NCBI GenBank assembly: GCA_963575745.1
Contig: CAUYUJ010007224.1
Coordinates: 1,160,234-1,224,233, forward strand
From: Prorocentrum cordatum
Taxonomy: Eukaryota > Sar > Dinophyceae > Prorocentrales > Prorocentraceae
Direction: 5' to 3'
Length of the DNA: 64,000 nucleotides
Shown piece by piece: positions 30,331 through 40,200 of the stretch (position 1 is its first letter; each line of letters starts with the position of its first letter). The notes below the pieces were generated by a model. It was not told where the DNA came from. It did no database searches and was given only the letters and a program-made list of their open reading frames with translations. The position numbers and the translations under genes are program-made.

Positions 30331-32085
30331 CGTAATGAATCCGTGCGGCCTTGTGCTGAAGATTCAAATTACAGACGGTGGCATCCCACCCGCTGTGAAA
30401 GCCCGCTTAATTGTTGATCTCACAAGGAGTGGGATCAATGCTAACGTCAAGGAAGTCCCAGTACAATATGGCACGATCGACTTAGCTTTGTCACGCATTC
30501 CGCCACAGAGTTGGCTCTTTGTTATAGATCTAGCAGATGCGTTTTATAATTGGTGTTGCCATCCTTCTGACACACATTACTTTGGTTTCTATTCTGCTGG
30601 CCGTCGGCAGTATGGTGAATATCTGTTTCTCCCTATGGGGTTAGCCCCGGCACCGGGGATCAACGACGAAAGTGTGAAAGAGATATTGCGGAGCAAATCT
30701 GTTTAACAGATTTCGTCGACGATTTACTTGGCGCTGCTTTGTTTGAGGACGATTCCTATCGTAAATTTACATCCGCCATCCGTTTTTTCTCACGAGTTGG
30801 CATTCCAGTCAGTAGCAAACCATCAGGCTTCAGGCCGCCCTCCCAGAGACAAAACTGGGTTGGATGGATTTTCGACACGCGCCTGAACGAACTTTCTGTC
30901 GAACGGAAGAAATGCGACACATGCATTTTGTTATTAAACGAAGTCTTGGCAGCAAGCGCTGCTGGCACACTTCGTTCCCGAGCGTTGGCGTCTGCCGCAG
31001 GTCTCGCCTCACATATTGCTGAAGTATTCTTGCAAGGTCGCCGCCGTCTGTCGCGCGTTTGGGAGACCCTAAACTCTGCAAATGTTTACGCGATGTGGGC
31101 ACGCAGTCGGCACGCAGACCCTCTTGTCAAGTTGCGTCCAGAAGCAGCAAAACAAATACAATGGTGGGTGAAAGCTTTGGAACTGACCTCCTCCAGACCT
31201 TTGCACTCAGCTGGGGGTTCCCTTTCTAGGTGGGGCCCGAAATCTGAAGATTTCGCGAAATGGCGCGAGCTTGCGGTGTCCGGGTGCATTCGTGTTGTCG
31301 AAGTCGACGCATCAAAATTGTTGGGTTGGTCATACCATTTATGCGATTCGGGGATTGTCCGTTCCGGCACATGGCCGGACGACTTCGCCAAATTAGCAGA
31401 CAATGCTGACGCAATAAACCATAAAGAATTATGGGTTTCATTGCAAGTCATTCGTAACGAAGCCTCTTGGTTGCGCGGATGGCGAATTGTTATTCGGTGT
31501 GGCAATTTTGCGGCAGTGCATTACATTAAGTTTCGCTTCGGCCGGGTACGATTTTTGGTGGAGTTGGTTGAAAGCTTCGAGTTAGCTGAAAGGCACGCAG
31601 GTTGCTGGCGCATGGCTGTTCACATTAAAGGTGATCACAATGTTATTAGTGATCAAGGCTCCCGCGACACTCAATTTGCTGATCAATGGAATGCCGATCC
31701 ATTTCGCGATGCCGTCCTTAAGCGGACAACCATGTCCGACCTTGCACGTAAATTTGGCCCTTTCGACGTGGATCTTTTTGCAGACCGCGAGGGCCTATCT
31801 GCTCAGGCGCCTGCTTGGTATTTTCCTGAGAACACTGTTTTCGAGGCAAGCATCCGTGCCAAAACAGCTTGGGCACACCCACCGCGGGCCATCATCGCTC
31901 GCGCACTGCCCTGGTTAACCCATCTAGTGGATTCTAAGAATTGCGAGCGGATTTTTTGCTTGCTCCGGAGGACAAGGGGGCGCCATAGTTCCGCGCCCAG
32001 GCCCTGCAGCGATGGAGACGTCCCGGCCGTTGGGCTGTTGGCTCAGATCTCTTTCGCATTTGGTCCACATCGAACGCCAGAGTAG
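30183..32085 (+). pseudogene. DIRS-like reverse transcriptase and RNase H
   Basis: The RT lead-in has FDNYRSLLDNVDYAEQEWER. Frame 30335-30706 holds VKARLIVDLTRSGIN, the first catalytic Asp in WLFVIDLADAFYNW and the YLFLPMGLAPAPGIND step. A frameshift near 30690 moves to the 30739 frame, which opens with TDFVDDLLG (the YxDD box with Phe, 30712-30723). RNase H follows: VVEVDASKLLGWSY, NHKELWVSLQVI, VIRCGNFAAVHYI and HIKGDHNVISDQ. The C-terminal KFGPFDVDLFAD with a Phe/Trp/Pro-rich end (AWAHPPRAIIARALPWL) is typical of DIRS/Ngaro polyproteins. One repaired frameshift would restore most of the domain order, so this copy is fairly young. Confidence 0.88.
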
Positions 32086-32242
32086 TTTGGCGCCCTGCTC
32101 CGCCTACTGACTTGCCTGTGATGCTGCTGTCTCTGCCGTGATACGCAAAACGACATCTCAACCTGGTCCTACATGACCCCGGAGACCTACCAAAGACCTC
32201 ACTTGAGCCGGCCCCCGGCCTGGCTGATTTGGAGGTCCTTTG

Positions 32243-32511
32243 ATCCTCCTCCTCCTCCTCCTCCTCCTCCTCCTCCTCCTCCTCCTCCTCCTCCTCCTCA
32301 TCATCATCATCCTCTTCCTCCTCCTCTCATCCCCTCCTCTGCCTCCTACCTCCTCCTCCTCCTCCTCTCCCCTCCTTCCTCCTCCTCATCTTCCTCTCCT
32401 CCTCCTCCTCCTCCTCCTCCTCCACCTCCTCCTCCTCCTCCTCCTCCCTCCTCTCCTCCTCCTCCTCCTCTTCCTCCTCCTCCTCTCTCCTCCTCCTCCT
32501 CCTGTGCTGCT
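32243..32511 (+). repeat. CCT/TCC microsatellite
   Basis: About 270 bases of pyrimidine with mostly TCC units and an ATC block at 32299-32309. It truncates the DIRS-like element on its 3' side. Confidence 0.95.
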
Positions 32512-32920
32512 TAGCCGCCGCGCTGCCGCCGCGCTGCTGCCGCCCTTCGTTTTTTTGGACGATTGTCGGGCGTCGTTGCTCTGTCTCACCCGCCGCCTTC
32601 GTCGTCACCTGTTGCTGCCTGGGGTGAGATATATATATATATATATATATATACATAAATATACATCTCAACCTGTCAAGACATGTTGTTCGTATTGCGT
32701 CCCATTTAGTCTGGGCCAACTGCTGGCCCCTCCCCCCGGCCAGCTGCGCCTCGCCGAGAATCTTCCGGGGGCGTTTCGGATGCGAGATTTTCGTTTCTGT
32801 ATCCGCCGAGTCCGGGGCCAGCGTTGCCAGGCAGCTGTGCCAGCCTAGCCATAGTGTCGGTTCCAGGGCGCGTCTGGTTCAATATCCATTATCATTGTTT
32901 TTTGACGTCGACCGTGACCG
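32512..32920. other. Unassigned, with an AT dinucleotide tract
   Basis: (TA)n at 32628-32653, similar in setting to the one at 59310-59340. No gene recognised. Confidence 0.55.
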
Positions 32921-32924
32921 GCAG

Positions 32925-33055
32925 CAGCGGTTTCAGTAGCAGGCCACAGTTTCAGTAATAAAACCACCGTTTCAGTAACAGCCGCCACCGTTTCAGTAAT
33001 AGGCCACAGTTTCAGTAACAAAACCACCGTTTCAGTAACAGCCGCCGCTGTTTCT
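32925..33055 (+). repeat. GTTTCAGTAA(C/T) tandem repeat
   Basis: Seven occurrences of GTTTCAGTA with ~16-18 base spacing, alternating with AAAACCACC, AGCCGCC and AGGCCACA. The same phrase type recurs at 44730-44790. Confidence 0.8.
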
Positions 33056-33499
33056 GTAAGAATAGTGTGTTTGTGTGTTTGTGTTTGCCTGTGTGTGTTT
33101 GTGTATTTGTATTCGTGTTTGTGTTCGTGTTTGAGTGTATGCTTGACCACTCAACAGACCACCCGAGCCCCAGGGGGGGAGTGGAATGTGAAGCCCCCAT
33201 CTTTTGATCGATAACTTCCAAAATGGCCCCAATAAGCCCTCCAGGGCTCCCAAGAGGCCCCCAAGAGAGCCCCAAGAGAGCCCCAAGGAGGGTCCCAAGA
33301 CCCCCCCCCAAGAGCCATAAGAAGACCCCAAGACCCTCGAATAGAGCTCCCGTAGCACCACCCTCCTCTCCTTGCCCACTTTGGTTCATTATATTTGTCT
33401 CTTCTTGCCATGTCTCGTCAATTCTCCTGGGCAGAGCTTCTGAATGGGTTGGCGGGGTAACGCGAAACGTGAAGATTTTTTTGTTTGCTTTACCGTTGA
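33056..33499. other. GT-rich tract and unassigned sequence
   Basis: GTGTTTGTGT units at 33067-33140, then a C/A-rich stretch with CCCCAAGAG repeats (33240-33320). No gene is supported. Confidence 0.55.
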
Positions 33500-33835
33500 A
33501 AGCCATACTCTTGCTTAAGCCCGCTTTTTCGTTTACTGGCCTTCCCGTTGAAAGCTACACTCTCCGCTTCAGACCGCTTCCTTGCTTAAGCTTGTTGTTC
33601 CGCTTCAGCCCGCTTTCTGGCTTAAATCCGCTCTCGGTTGAGTCCGCTCTCCCAATTCAGCCTGCTTCCCCGCTTAAACCTGCTCTCCCGCTTAAGCCCG
33701 CTCTCCCCCTTCAGCTTGCTCTCCCGCTTCAGCCCGCTCTCCCGCTTAAACCCGCACTCCCGAATAAATCAGCTTTCCCGCGTAAGCCGGCCCTCCAAAT
33801 TAAGCCCGCTTTCACGGTTAAGCCGGCCTTCCCGC
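33500..33835 (+). repeat. 18-bp satellite, left of the copia insertion
   Basis: About 18 copies of CCCGCTCTCCCGCTTAAG with variants (TTCAG, TTAAA). The array is cut by the copia element and resumes at 44003. Confidence 0.85.
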
Positions 33836-33982
33836 TGTGGCAGCACAGGATTGGATGAACGTTTTTGGGCTTGAGCCAGAGAGGGTAACAGTACACCAAG
33901 CACACACTGCAACTCGGTAGGACGATCAAGGTAATGATCTCAAATGCTAAACCTAATACGCAAAATCTGGAGATCAGTCACA
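33836..33982 (-). repeat. 3' LTR of the minus-strand copia element
   Basis: 147 bp, identical to 43856-44002. On the minus strand it begins TGTGACTGATCTCC and ends GTGCTGCCACA. Confidence 0.93.
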
Positions 33983-34122
33983 CCCGTCTGACTTCTCCTA
34001 GGTTTAGCACCCTCTTGGGCTCAACTAGCTGCAACTATCCGTTCCTGTGCTAGAACGGCCCCCTTCTCTACTTGAAACGGAGAGGGGATAGCAAATAGCA
34101 GAAACTGCACACGAGAAAATTA

Positions 34123-36162
34123 TCACTGAAAGAGCGGAGATGGCAAGGGCAAAATGCACGTAGATGACTCAGCTGAGAAAAGGGAGGAGGGGGGAGGAGA
34201 ACCGACACCACCACCACCACCACTGGCTGAGCTTCCCGACAGGAACTGGATCCATGTGGGCTGTGACTCTCGGGCGAGTTCCTCTCTCGAAGCTGCCTGC
34301 GAACGATTCTTGAGCTGCGGCTCGGAGCGGCGTCTCGCCACCTCTGAACTCTCGTCGACCAAAATCAGGCGACCATGGGACATTAAATCGAACAAAGCGG
34401 CATTGCACTTCGTGACGTCCTCCTTAGTCAACGCGTCCACTGGCATCCGCCCGTGCGGGATCCAACGAACATGGCCACGCGCACGCTCCAGAGACTCACA
34501 GATAATGGCAAGGTCAATGGCCGTGCGCCTGTCCCGCGCGCACGCATTGCCTTCCTTCTGCATTGTATCATAGATCGACTTGGCGTCGACCACATGCACC
34601 TGCTTCTCGCGAGATCCGAGAGAGCAGTCTCGTCGCAGCACGGTCGTGAACGGTCCAGAGGCTCGGCGGCAATCGGGAGTGTCCACGTCGTGGAAGACTA
34701 CATCTCGATACATGATCTGTAAAAACTCTACCTCTGCAACTGCTGCGGATAGGGCCTGCGTCTCTCCAGCCAGAGTGGATGGCACTTTTCGCCTTAGCTT
34801 GGACGACCTCCAGCCCAGAATCGAAGCTCGGACTGCCCGGTTGTCCAGCACAGATCGATCGGCCGCCAGGACCATCCAGGCCCCCTGTGTGGGATCGACC
34901 GGCAGCCCGCGCTCGTCATCCAGGCCGTCGGTGGAACCAATGCCACCGGCGTCCGAGAAAGACAAAAAGGCCATCCTGTCTGGATCGAGTCGCCACACAG
35001 TGAGTCCCCTGGAAGCCGTGGAGCGCAGATGGCGAGCCAACTTGTTGGCCGTGATCACATCCCCGGTCCTGGCCTGGTTCAGCTTGCTGGCCAGGATGCT
35101 GGCTACACCTGCGGCCTCAGGTCGGACCTCGCGGCCCAACCAATTAAACTTGTACACGAGCGACCGCAGTGCCTTGAACTCATGAGGCTCCAGGGGGGAG
35201 TCCTTGCGAGCCAGGCGCCCTTTTGACATGGACAGAGGGCGGATCTCTTCTAAAATGTACTTCTCCATATCGATCACCGCCTTGTCTGGGGCAACGGTGA
35301 TCCTTCGGCCAGCGAAATCCACCGCCCCGGCCTGGCAGTCCCGATATTTCCCGAACTTAAACCTGGACTCCAGAACCCTCCTGAGCCAGTCTCGGGAGGC
35401 CTGGTCGGCACTCCCGATGAAGAAGTCATCTACTTGCAGCAGCATCATGTTGGCGATGCGCCCCTTGCCATCGTAGCGCATCCACCAGCAGGGCTCCAGC
35501 AGGGACCTCACAAACCCATGGGCCTCCAAATACTTGACGACGGTACGCCTCCAGGCCATAGGGGCATCGTCCAAACCATAGACATTGACCAAGAGTCGGA
35601 TCAGGGACCCGGGTTCCAGCACGATCCCTTCACAGGGCTCTACGTAGATCTCGCCCTGTGCTCGATGCATTCTGTCTGACTGACAGAAAGCATTCTTGAC
35701 ATCGGCAATACCACATAGAAGTCCCAGGTTCATGGCTATCTGGATAAACATCATAATCGACGATGTCTGAGGAGTGGGAGCATAAACCTCGAGGGCTCCT
35801 GAGTCTGGGTCCTTATGCCCATGAACACACCACCTCGACTTAGCGTCGGGGGCGGCGAAGGTGCCCTCTTGGGGCTTCCAGCGGCGGACCATCCGGCTCG
35901 AGATGATACGGTCTGGCTGCTCACGGCGGATGACTCGCGCCTTGCTTGGAGCCACCACTTCTATGGCACCTGTCGCCTTCATAGCCTCCCACTCCTTGGC
36001 GTCAGACGCATCGAACTTGGCCCGGTCGGCAGGGGATAAACTCTTCAGCGATACCTCACCGCCCCGGCTGGCGGCGAAAGTGCCGCCGTCTTGTTCCTCG
36101 GCTCTCGTCGGCCCCTGCTGCCCGGCCGGGACGGTGGCAACGCCGTCATCCCTGGGGACCAC
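34123..36162 (-). pseudogene. Copia reverse transcriptase and RNase H
   Basis: A 679-codon frame that copies element RNA into DNA. RT: LKSLSPADRAKFDASDAKEW near residue 40, the first Asp in CGIADVKNAFCQSD near 163, and the YxDD step as LLQVDDFFIG near 244. RNase H: FLSFSDAGGIGS (Asp), STLAGETQALSAAVAE (Glu), VHVVDAKSIYDTM (Asp) and WIPHGRMPVDALTKED (final Asp). All catalytic positions are present. A ~70-residue Ser/Gly/Pro tail follows. The ATG at 36162 is inside the linker; the real chain would continue from the integrase frame but is separated from it by frameshifts at about 36700 and 36100. Confidence 0.92.
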
Positions 36163-36797
36163 CCAAAAAGCTCCTTCGGAAAGACTCTCGCCCCTCGTGG
36201 GAGAGCGTGACCGGGCACGAACCCGTCCGGCCTCGATCTCTTTTGGACCCTGTCGGCCACTGACACGCGCGGCTCAGAGCCGGCTGTGATTCTGGTCCCG
36301 GACCCCAACCCTGGAGACGGAGACGGAGCGGGAAGGCCCGGGGGAGGAGAGGGAGGAGGCTCACCACTACCACTGGAGACCTGAGGGGCGGACGGAGAGG
36401 ACGACGACGGGTCGGCTGACTCCAGCTTCGCCCGCTTGAACTCCGGTGGTGAGCTGGAGGCTCGGGCAGCCTCGGCCCGTGCGCGGATGCACCAGGGCGT
36501 GTCCTCCGGCTGAGACAAAACCCTTCGGGGCCGAGGTGCTGAGCCCGCCGTGGCCTGAGGAGGCTCAGCGGTAGGTGAGAGAGGGGAGACAGTGAGAGGT
36601 GGAACAACAGGCGGATGAGGGGAGGGCAAAGGAACAGGAGCATCAGTAGGGGGACCAGGGTTCCCCTCCTCTCTCCCTGGCGTCACCTCTCTGGACAAAT
36701 CTCCCGTCGATGGTTCGCTCTCGGCAATCGAGGGAAGCCTGGTGCGGACGCTGCCGGCCTGGGCGATGTCCGAACCTGCTTGAGACTCTCGCCCCAA
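36045..36797 (-). pseudogene. Copia linker between integrase and RT
   Basis: A 250-codon Pro/Ser/Glu-rich frame with a short RAKLES patch, the usual low-complexity linker before copia RT. Its frame differs from both neighbours, so small indels have separated the parts. No enzymatic motif. Confidence 0.6.
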
Positions 36798-37270
36798 CTC
36801 GGACCCGTCCGAGCTCCCCTGGAGACGGCCGCCCGAATCGTACCCGAGGGGGGCCCTGGGACCGAGGGACCCTCCCGACGGACAGGAGCCTCTGGCTCAC
36901 CCGGCTCGGGGCCCGAAGGGCCCGCAACACGAGGGGCCGAATCCTCCTCTCGGCCCAAAGGTCGGTCCCAGGCGTCCTCTGGCGGGGCCCCTTCTCGTTG
37001 GACATCCACGGCCGAGGCACGACGAGCCCTGGCCTGCTGCAACAACTCCTGCCACCTGGGATCCTGGGAGAGCTGCAGTCCGTACTCCTCGTCCGAACTC
37101 GCCAGGCGTATCTGCTCTGGTGAGCATTTCCAAAGGCGCGCTCGGACGGCAACCCAGACGGTCCCGGCTTCGTGGAGGACCACGACGCCCGGACCAGTCC
37201 AGCCATCCCGGCGTCGTCCTAGGGAATCGGCTCGAGAGGAGGTACGAGACATGTGCCTCCACACGAAAAC
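36683..37270 (-). pseudogene. Copia integrase C-terminal domain after a nonsense codon
   Basis: It continues the long upstream frame without a shift, directly after the stop at 37271-37273. It reads VFVWRHMSRTSSRADSLG, then DGWTGPGVVVLHEAGTVWV and RARLWKCSPEQIRLAS, the SH3-like end of copia-type integrases. The codon that became a stop sits where related proteins have an aromatic residue (SPGQ-x-VFVWR), so a single TGG to TAG change is likely. Confidence 0.8.
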
Positions 37271-40200
37271 CTACTGGCCGGGGGAGAAGGTCCTGGTCGT
37301 CGCGGTCCTGGCCCGGGAGGCTCGACTCACCTGGTCTCGAGAGGTCACGTCGATGGCGAGACGACGTGCGGCGTCTCGAATCCTCTGGGATCTAGCAAAC
37401 TCGGCACCTGCCTCGTCCTGTTCCATGGGTGAGCGCACCACGTCTTGCCATCCTGGGAGCCCTCGGCTGTCGTCGGACAGCAGGTCGTGGGGAAGCCTAG
37501 GATTTTCCCCGAAAACCAGCTGGAGGGGCGAGAACCCTCCGCGATGCCAGAACCTGTTTTTGTGGGCCACCAGTTCCGACACCAGCTCGTCGAGCTCGTC
37601 CAGCGTGGCGGGGAGAGCCGAGCCCGACTCGATCTCGGCCTTGAGCCGGTCCTTAACCCAGCCCCCATGACGCTCGACGCGGCCGTTTTGCCGCGGGGAG
37701 TCCGCGTCGCAGACGTGATGATAGACACCCCACTGCTCGGTTCCTCTCGCAAACCTCCCGGCAAACTCCGAGCCCCCGTCCAAGATAAGATAGTGCGGGG
37801 CTCCGAACGGTCGAATCCAGGCCAGGACAAAGGCACGCCACACGGTTGCAGCACGAGCGTCGACCACCCTGGCGCACACTTGAAGGTTAGAACCATGATC
37901 GACCATGTTCAGAAAGCCGCGGGAGCCTCCCTGGAAGTCAACCCAGAAAAGATCCACTCCCACAATGTGATTAAAACGGAAAGTCCTGGGGAGAGCCACG
38001 CGGCGATGAGTGCCGCTTCTCGACCTCTCGGCACACTCTGAGCATCTGAAATGGTCACGCACCCAAGTGAGGACGTGTCTCTTGACTCCGCCCGCTCTGA
38101 GGACTCGCAGGAACTTCCGATTCTCCGGATGTCCCATATTTACATGAAGCTTGAAAGCCAGGCGCTTCTCCTCCTCGGATGGTTCTGGCTCTGGGATGGC
38201 CTTCCTCTCACGTGGGGCCGGTCTGGTTTCTGGCTCGTCGAGTCCCTCTTCGTCGCTTACTTCCGATCCGACCTCCGCATCGCCCAGATCATCCTCTGGG
38301 AAAACGTCTTCCGCCAGCTCCGCCCAGGTGGACGGCCCTCGGCTGCCCCCTCCACTCCACTGCTCGGACACGGCTCGGGCGACCTTCCTAACTAGAGCGG
38401 GGGGATACTTGCCGGCCTTGGTAGTGGCATGGCCTCCTTCGAGCAACGCATGCTGGTGCCCCCCGGTACACAGGTGACCATCGAGGTCCCGAAGGACCCT
38501 GGGGTGGTTGGAGAGGAGGCCGGTTGGTTTCTTGTTGGGCCCCCTCTTATCTACTTGAAGGCCAAAAGCACACATGTCAATGCGCAGCCGCCTGACTCCC
38601 TCGAGCCCTCGCACGAGCTGCACCGCACGCGTGTCCCAAGAGGAGGCATATAGAGGATGCTCGAAGATGAAGTACCGCCCCTTACTGTGTTGGAAGAGGG
38701 CTATCTCCATGCACAGAGTCAGATCGCGTAGGCCGGCTGTCACCGATCTCTGCCACGCGATCGGGTCAACCCGATGACGATTTAAACGATTGATCGCAGA
38801 GAACACTCGACATTCCGAGCACAGCCATATGGTCTCGGGTTGTTCTTCCCTAATGTGCCTCCAGAGGCGACGGACCTCTGACTTCTTGGACGCGTCCCAC
38901 CCGGTCTTGAGATCCCAGCTGGGATCCGAGGCCACTGGGGCCCCGCGCCTGGCCACCTCGGGGGCCATACGGGGCGGGGAGAAAACTTCCATGAAGGCCG
39001 TCTTGGCCCGACGCCCTCGGTTGAGAGGCCCCTCGGTGGCAAGGGTCTCGCCCAGCTGTTCGCAGGCCCTACGCTCGAGAGCCTCTCGGGCCCTCTTGCT
39101 ACACGCGACCTCATGGTCATCGTTGTGACGGTCCCCGTCGGTCCACTGGGGTCCTTGCTCCAAGGTCTCTGGAGGCCTCCGAGTCCTAGGAGCCTGAGGG
39201 GACCTGATGTGAGGAGGAGGAGGAGGAGGAGCAAAACTCTGCGTCTCAGTCGCTGCGCTCTTGGCGCCAGAAGTCGTGCAGGCAGCCTGGGGTCTCGCGC
39301 AACCACACTGCACAAAACACGATGACAGCTCTAAAATGCTGGCCTGAGACAGAGTGGAAGAACTCAGTAGAGCTCCCCCTGGTTGCTGACCAGCTCCCAC
39401 TCCTGCTCCTGATCGATCGCGACCTCCGGGATCGGTGGCAGGGGCCACCAGTTGCTCGGGTCGGCCGTCGTCGAGGCAACCGTCGTGTTGTACTCCTCGC
39501 CGTGTCCGCCGTTGTCGCTCGGCGGCGTCGTGGTAGACGGCTGTGCTCCACCATCTTGGAAATTCGAGCCCTCGTGAGGCCCGTGTCCGCCACTGCCTGA
39601 CGAGTCTCCTTCTCCTCTGGGCTCGATGGGCCCTGGCGGGCCCGGCGCCCAGGGCTCGGCCGGGGCCTGACCACCATGTAGTTGCTGAATTCCGTGTACG
39701 TGAAGTAGTCCGGCCACGCCCTGGCCTACCTGCATGACAATGTAGCCCAGCTGACCCATGCTCTGCTCGAGGTTGAGCATCCTGGACTCCATCGTGTCGA
39801 GCTTCTCGCCGAAATCCTCGAGCGACACCAAGTGGCCCTGGATTCCCATGAGGATCTGGTGAATCTGCATGAGGCCCTCCTGGACCTGAGTCGGCGCGCT
39901 CTGGGAGTCGGTCGCCACCTGAATCATGCGGTCCAGTACTTCCTGAACCCGTCCGAAGGCGCGGATCCCCTCTGGTATCTCCTGCAGCTGCCACTGTAGG
40001 CTCTGTAGCAGCGTGCCCAGGGAGTTCACCGTGGTCAGGGCGGCTCCGCCCTCTCGGAAACCCGGGCTCTCCTGCAGGATGTTGACCGCACGCCGGGCTG
40101 ATGCCGCCGCCGACCGCGCTGCCTCGGCAGCTGACTGCGGTGGGTCCTGGCCTGCTGCCGCTCCCCGGCCTCGGGGGATCCACGCCAACCGTGTCTGGCA

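Larger units (their letters stand above)
29239..32085 (+). mobile_element. DIRS-like retrotransposon, 5' part
   Basis: Terminal repeat (29239-29720), gag start (29990), then reverse transcriptase and RNase H to 32085. The tyrosine recombinase expected downstream is missing; a CCT microsatellite follows. The terminal repeat matches the one behind the recombinase at 56894-58256, which ties the two pieces to one family. Internal damage includes loss of most of gag, a 29-bp tandem duplication (30103-30131 and 30144-30172) and a frameshift near 30690. Confidence 0.75.
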
